Assembly: GCA_963675135.1 (NCBI GenBank)
Contig: CAVLYN010000079.1
Coordinates: forward strand, 124,001 to 188,000
From: Galeopsis tetrahit
Taxonomy: Eukaryota > Streptophyta > Magnoliopsida > Lamiales > Lamiaceae
Direction of reading: 5' to 3'
DNA length: 64,000 bases
Below, one piece after another: positions 60,753 through 64,000 of the stretch (the first letter of the stretch is position 1; every line of letters begins with the position of its first letter). The notes under the pieces are model-generated. The model was given only the letters and a program-made list of their open reading frames with translations. It ran no database searches and was not told the DNA's origin. Position numbers and translations under genes: made by a program.

Positions 60753-60811
60753 ACACTGTAAAATGCAAAAACAAAGATTCACAGGTTTACGAAACAATAT
60801 GAAAAAAAGTG

Positions 60812-60840
60812 TTGACTGAGTAACAAAGCTACATTATAAT
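60812..60840 (+). promoter_or_regulatory. Sigma70-type promoter 3 of three similar copies
   Basis: GTG-TTGACT, 17 bases ending ACAT, TATAAT at 60835-60840, 59 bases before the DUF475 gene. Confidence 0.8.
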
Positions 60841-60898
60841 AGACCCTGTTAAACAAACACACACAACCCTTTAAATCCACACAAAATGGAAAAAACTA

Positions 60899-61966
60899 AT
60901 GAACAAAGTAACATTTGGAAAATACTATAAGTTCTCGACAATGTTCGCAGTTATTGCGGTTATTCTCGGTGCTATTATGGGATACTGCTCTGGCGGTTTG
61001 GCGCAAGCTGTAAAAGATGCTTCAAGTATTGCAATCTTGGGGGTTCTCGAAATTTCCCTCTCGTTCGATAACGCTGTATTGAACGCTAAGAAACTTGAAG
61101 ATATGGACCAATACTGGCGTGCATGGTTCATCAAATGGGGTATGATTATTGCCGTATTTGGTATGCGTCTAGTCTTCCCTATCATCATTGTAGCAATTCT
61201 TGGCCACATGGCTCCTTGGACTGCTGTTAGCCTTGCAATTAGCAAGCCAACTGAATACAGTGAAATTTTGAGTGCTTCACATTACTTGATTAGTGGTTTT
61301 GGTGGTGCCTTCTTGATGATGGTTGCGATGGAATTCTTCCTTGACCATGAAAAAGATTTCCACTGGATTAGCTGGTTGGAACGCCCACTTGCTGCAATTG
61401 GTCACTTTGGTTTGAAAGTTGATGCTGTTTTGACCCTTGCGATTGTTGGTGTGATTAGTTTCTTCATCCCAAAAGTAGAACAAGTTCCATTCGTAATTGC
61501 TGGTGTATGTGGTATCGTTCTCTTCACTGCTGTACACTTCCTGAAAGAATACTTGGAAGGCAAAGATGAGGCTGAATCTTCGACTGCTGCACAGGTTGGT
61601 GTCACTATTGCAAAAAATGGTCTTGCTGGTGTGATTTACCTTGAAATTTTGGACGCAAGTATGTCCTTTGATGGCGTAATTGGTGCTTTCGCAATTACAA
61701 CCAACATTTTCATCGTAATGCTTGGTCTTGGTGTTGGTGCCTTCTACGTCCGCTCTATGACCATCCACATGGTTGATAGCAAGACTTTGAGCGAGTACCG
61801 CTACTTGGAACACGGCGCACTTTGGGCAATCTTCGCACTTGCAACGATTATGCTGATTGGTCCGATGGTTCATGTGTCTGAAATCTTTACTGGCTGTGTA
61901 GGCGCTCTGTTGGTCGGTGTTGCAGTTTGGCACTCCCATGTAGCAAATAAGCGTGAAACAGTATAA
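60899..61966 (+). CDS. DUF475 (TerC-like) membrane protein, 355 aa
   Basis: About nine transmembrane helices. Conserved acidic membrane motifs are present in both halves: LEISLSFDNAVLNAKKLE (residues 51-68) and YLEILDASMSFDGVIGAF in the C-terminal half. The symmetric Glu and Asp pairs are typical of the TerC/DUF475 group, proposed to handle metal ions at the inner membrane in tellurite and metal stress systems. It has three promoter-like repeats upstream and a terminator after it, so it may be strongly expressed. It is close to TelA and a TerF-type vWA gene, as in ter gene sets. Length normal. Confidence 0.85.
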   Translation: MNKVTFGKYYKFSTMFAVIAVILGAIMGYCSGGLAQAVKDASSIAILGVLEISLSFDNAVLNAKKLEDMDQYWRAWFIKWGMIIAVFGMRLVFPIIIVAILGHMAPWTAVSLAISKPTEYSEILSASHYLISGFGGAFLMMVAMEFFLDHEKDFHWISWLERPLAAIGHFGLKVDAVLTLAIVGVISFFIPKVEQVPFVIAGVCGIVLFTAVHFLKEYLEGKDEAESSTAAQVGVTIAKNGLAGVIYLEILDASMSFDGVIGAFAITTNIFIVMLGLGVGAFYVRSMTIHMVDSKTLSEYRYLEHGALWAIFALATIMLIGPMVHVSEIFTGCVGALLVGVAVWHSHVANKRETV

Positions 61967-61985
61967 TAAGCAACTCCAACAAATA

Positions 61986-62009
61986 AAGGAGACTTCGGTC
62001 TCCTTTTTT
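61986..62009 (+). terminator. Rho-independent terminator
   Basis: AAAGGAGAC-TTC-GGTCTCCTTT with T-run. Confidence 0.85.
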
Positions 62010-62099
62010 ATTTTCAAAATTTCAACTCTTTCAACATCAATAAGTAACACTACCGTGCAATATCAAATAAATTTGTTGTAAATGAATCAAAATAAAGCA

Positions 62100-62128
62100 T
62101 TGACAATAAATGAATATGATAGTAAACT
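62100..62128 (+). promoter_or_regulatory. Sigma70-type promoter of the TelA gene
   Basis: TTGACA, 17 bases, TAAACT at 62123-62128. Confidence 0.65.
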
Positions 62129-62169
62129 ACAGACAAATACATAAACACACCAACTAACGAGTAAAAAAA

Positions 62170-63285
62170 ATGTCCGAAAATAAACCACGTCGTTCGTCTA
62201 TTTTTGAAGTGCCAGCCCCTGCTGTTGCCACCCAAACCCAATCACAGGTTCTTACTGGTACTGTCTTGAATGCAAATCAAGATCAGCTTCCTGCTGCGCC
62301 ATCCACTCAAAATACCGCTATTGCTGTAAGTGCAGCACTTCCTAGCGAAGATAAAATTTCTTCTCTTGGTAATGCTGGTGGCGCCACTATTTCTGCTATC
62401 ACTACTCGATTGCTGGCAAATCAGCGCGCCAATGATACCGAAGGTTTGTCTTCAAAACTGAACGAACTTATTTCGCAAGCGAAACAACTTGCTCCTGAAA
62501 ATGCTAAGCAAGGTGGTGTTACTGGTTTCTTCAAGAAACTTGTTGGTGCAAAAGAAAACTTCTTTGCGCAATTTGACTCTGTAAATAATCGCATTACTGT
62601 TCTTTGTACTGAACTTGGTAGTGAGCGCAAAACACAAGAAAACCGTAAAAAAGATGTTGAAGATTTGATTTCAGCAAACAAAAATTATGGTCAAGTCATG
62701 AATGATGACTTCCAAGTAGGTCAAGTTTATCTTGAAGAAATCGGTAATGAAATTGATCGTCTTGCAAATCCTCAAACCACTGATGAAGCTCAGGTTTTGA
62801 GTGAAGTAAAAGCTCGTTATCAGTTGCTTGAAAAGAAACTTGCTGACCTTCAAGGTTTGCGTCTTATGTCCGTTCAAATGAACGACAAATTGATTGATAT
62901 GAAAAGTAACGCACTTTCTCTTATCTCAACATTTGATGACATTATCGGCAAAGTCGTTCCAGCTTACACTATGGTGTTTTCTCAATACATCATCAGTATG
63001 GACCAAGAACGTGCTGGTAAGCTTCAAAATGATACTATGGACGCTTTTAACGAAGCATTGCAGAAAGGTTCTAACCTTGCACTTAAAAACAAGGAAGATG
63101 CAGCACGTTTGCGTAACCGTCAGCTTGTGAGTGTTGAAACACTTAAACTTGACCATGAAAACATGCTTAAAGGTCTTGAAAGCGTTAAGAAAATTGATGA
63201 AGAAGAACACACTAAGCGTATTGCGTATATTCAAGATATTCGCGCAATGGAACAAAAACTTATTGAAGTTCATCAAGCTAAGTAA
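62170..63285 (+). CDS. telA: TelA-family toxic anion resistance protein, 371 aa
   Basis: The N-terminal 70 residues are Ala/Pro/Gln-rich and flexible. The rest is a long coiled-coil-like helical protein with the TelA-type segments FFKKLVGAKENFFAQFDSVN and LSLISTFDDIIGKVVPAY, then a charged C-terminal helix. TelA/KlaA proteins are cytosolic and accompany ter genes in resistance to tellurite and other stresses, without known enzymatic activity. Here it lies between DUF475 and a TerF-type vWA gene. Length is normal for the family. Confidence 0.8.
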   Translation: MSENKPRRSSIFEVPAPAVATQTQSQVLTGTVLNANQDQLPAAPSTQNTAIAVSAALPSEDKISSLGNAGGATISAITTRLLANQRANDTEGLSSKLNELISQAKQLAPENAKQGGVTGFFKKLVGAKENFFAQFDSVNNRITVLCTELGSERKTQENRKKDVEDLISANKNYGQVMNDDFQVGQVYLEEIGNEIDRLANPQTTDEAQVLSEVKARYQLLEKKLADLQGLRLMSVQMNDKLIDMKSNALSLISTFDDIIGKVVPAYTMVFSQYIISMDQERAGKLQNDTMDAFNEALQKGSNLALKNKEDAARLRNRQLVSVETLKLDHENMLKGLESVKKIDEEEHTKRIAYIQDIRAMEQKLIEVHQAK

Positions 63286-63294
63286 AGAAAAAGG

Positions 63295-63326
63295 TTGCAT
63301 GCCATTATATTTCACGATATAATGGC
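63295..63326 (+). promoter_or_regulatory. Promoter with embedded inverted repeat before the vWA gene
   Basis: TTGCAT at 63295-63300, 17 bases, TATAAT at 63318-63323. The bases 63301-63326 form a perfect inverted repeat GCCATTATAT / ATATAATGGC with a six-base loop, covering spacer and -10. It could be an operator or an RNA hairpin, and lies 57 bases before the ATG at 63383. Confidence 0.65.
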
Positions 63327-63382
63327 TGCGTAAATTAAGAATAGATACTTAAAACATAAACCAAAATACGAGGTAACACCCA

Positions 63383-64000
63383 ATGGCAGTTTCTCTGGAA
63401 AAACGTTCCGAAAAAGTAAAAATCCAACTCAAAAAACACAATGTGCGTGAAAAAGTAGTTCTTCGTGTAGGCGCTTGCTTGGACAAAAGCGGTTCAGCAG
63501 AACCTTTCTACCTTATTAGCCGTGCTAAACCAACAAGTGACATGGATCATTTGATGAGCCGTCTGTTGGCTGTAGCTGACAACTTTGATGATAACGGTGA
63601 AATCGACTCTTGGATTTTCTCCAATAACTTCCACCAACTCGAATCAGCTAATGCCTCCAACTATGGCAACTATGTTGAAAAAGTAATCATGGGCGGCAAA
63701 TATGCAGATTGGTGGGAAGCAACTTCCTATGCACCAGCAATGCGTGGCATCACTGATTTTTACTTCCCCGGCGTAGCTGGCAAAGCTAAAGGTTTCCTTG
63801 GTGGCATGTTTGGCAAAAAAGCAGAAGTATCTGGCGCAAGTGCTGAAATCCCTGCTTTGGTTTTCTTTGTTACCGATGGTGCGAACAGTGACGAACGTGA
63901 AGCTGAACAAGCTATTAAAGATAGTCAAGATAAAGATATTTACTGGATGATGGTTGGTATTGGTAATCCATCTTACTTCCGATTCATCGAACGTATGGCT
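63383..64000 (+). CDS. TerF-type von Willebrand A protein, partial (3' end beyond window)
   Basis: After a basic start the metal-site motif LDKSGSAE lies at residues 33-40 (DxSxS), followed by FFVTDGANSDERE (second metal-site Asp) and DIYWMMVGIGN. This is the vWA domain found at the C-terminus of TerF and in stand-alone ter vWA proteins, which bind metal ions and partner proteins in ter stress systems. The frame is open at the window edge (206 residues seen). It follows the TelA gene after 97 bases with its own promoter. Confidence 0.8.
   Translation, partial: MAVSLEKRSEKVKIQLKKHNVREKVVLRVGACLDKSGSAEPFYLISRAKPTSDMDHLMSRLLAVADNFDDNGEIDSWIFSNNFHQLESANASNYGNYVEKVIMGGKYADWWEATSYAPAMRGITDFYFPGVAGKAKGFLGGMFGKKAEVSGASAEIPALVFFVTDGANSDEREAEQAIKDSQDKDIYWMMVGIGNPSYFRFIERMA

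Noticed and set aside
61277..62050. Minus-strand frame of 257 residues across the DUF475 gene
   Set aside because: Antisense shadow of a conserved membrane protein, with Cys/His/Asn-rich composition and no ribosome site.
1..64000. CRISPR array
   Set aside because: No regularly spaced direct repeats with unique spacers were found by eye.
1..64000. Prophage or jumbo-phage origin
   Set aside because: Many small phage-like genes occur, but no capsid, portal, terminase, tail or polymerase gene is visible in 64 kb, and envelope and stress genes argue for a plasmid-like replicon; not excluded.

Overview
The window is about 64 kb of A/T-rich DNA (roughly one third G+C by eye) from a bacterial host. 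Many genes have clear sigma70-type promoters (TTGACA-like box, 17-base spacer, TATAAT), Shine-Dalgarno sites and rho-independent terminators. A Tat-type AMIN/amidase_3 protein, an OmpA-family lipoprotein with a glycine zipper, several lipoproteins, a ChaA-like antiporter and tellurite-resistance family proteins (TelA, DUF475/TerC-like, TerF-type vWA) point to a Gram-negative, probably gammaproteobacterial replicon. Dozens of small orphan genes, one tRNA and no ribosomal or core metabolic genes fit a very large plasmid, chromid or phage-like plasmid better than a chromosome. An Acinetobacter/Moraxellaceae-type large plasmid is my best guess, but it is inference. I saw no virion structural genes, replication origin or conjugation genes.

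Layout. From 0 to 24.6 kb most genes are on the minus strand. Here lie large orphan proteins (0.4-5.2 kb), a HicB-like and a SUKH-like protein, an ART-like protein at 8 kb, a broken block (8.5-15 kb) with a MoxR ATPase, a metallopeptidase/vWA partner and a macro-domain protein, a possible small RNA (16.2 kb), a CAU tRNA (18.55 kb), small paralogue families, a receiver-like cREC protein next to a broken ART-like gene (20.7-21.6 kb), and an IS607-type element (21.8-24.2 kb). From 24.65 kb to the end nearly everything is on the plus strand. First come a broken HD-domain protein and a broken 2OG oxygenase, a segmental duplication and lipoproteins (25-32 kb), then three tandem MSRTIRRKN paralogues each preceded by a 3-4-codon micro-ORF (32.5-33.7 kb), Nudix, P-loop kinase, PEP-swivel and GNAT genes (34-45 kb), a protein-kinase-like gene, OmpA and amidase (45-48 kb), an RNA ligase (49.5 kb), a PD-(D/E)XK nuclease-like gene (52 kb), a ChaA-like antiporter (55.4 kb), a metallophosphoesterase, a HAD and a nucleotidyltransferase (57-60 kb), and a ter-like stress module (DUF475, TelA, TerF-type vWA; 60.9 kb to the edge).

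Working together (inference): the right half combines ter-type membrane and cytosolic stress proteins with RNA-repair and nucleotide-processing enzymes, a combination reported for ter-linked stress systems. The left half carries further ADP-ribose and cyclic-phosphate related domains.

A striking feature is a set of genes broken by single-base indels, mostly in short A or T runs, concentrated at 8.5-15 kb and 20.6-27.4 kb. Long genes elsewhere are intact. These may be sequencing errors or real decay, so the broken genes are listed as pseudogenes with their full apparent extent.
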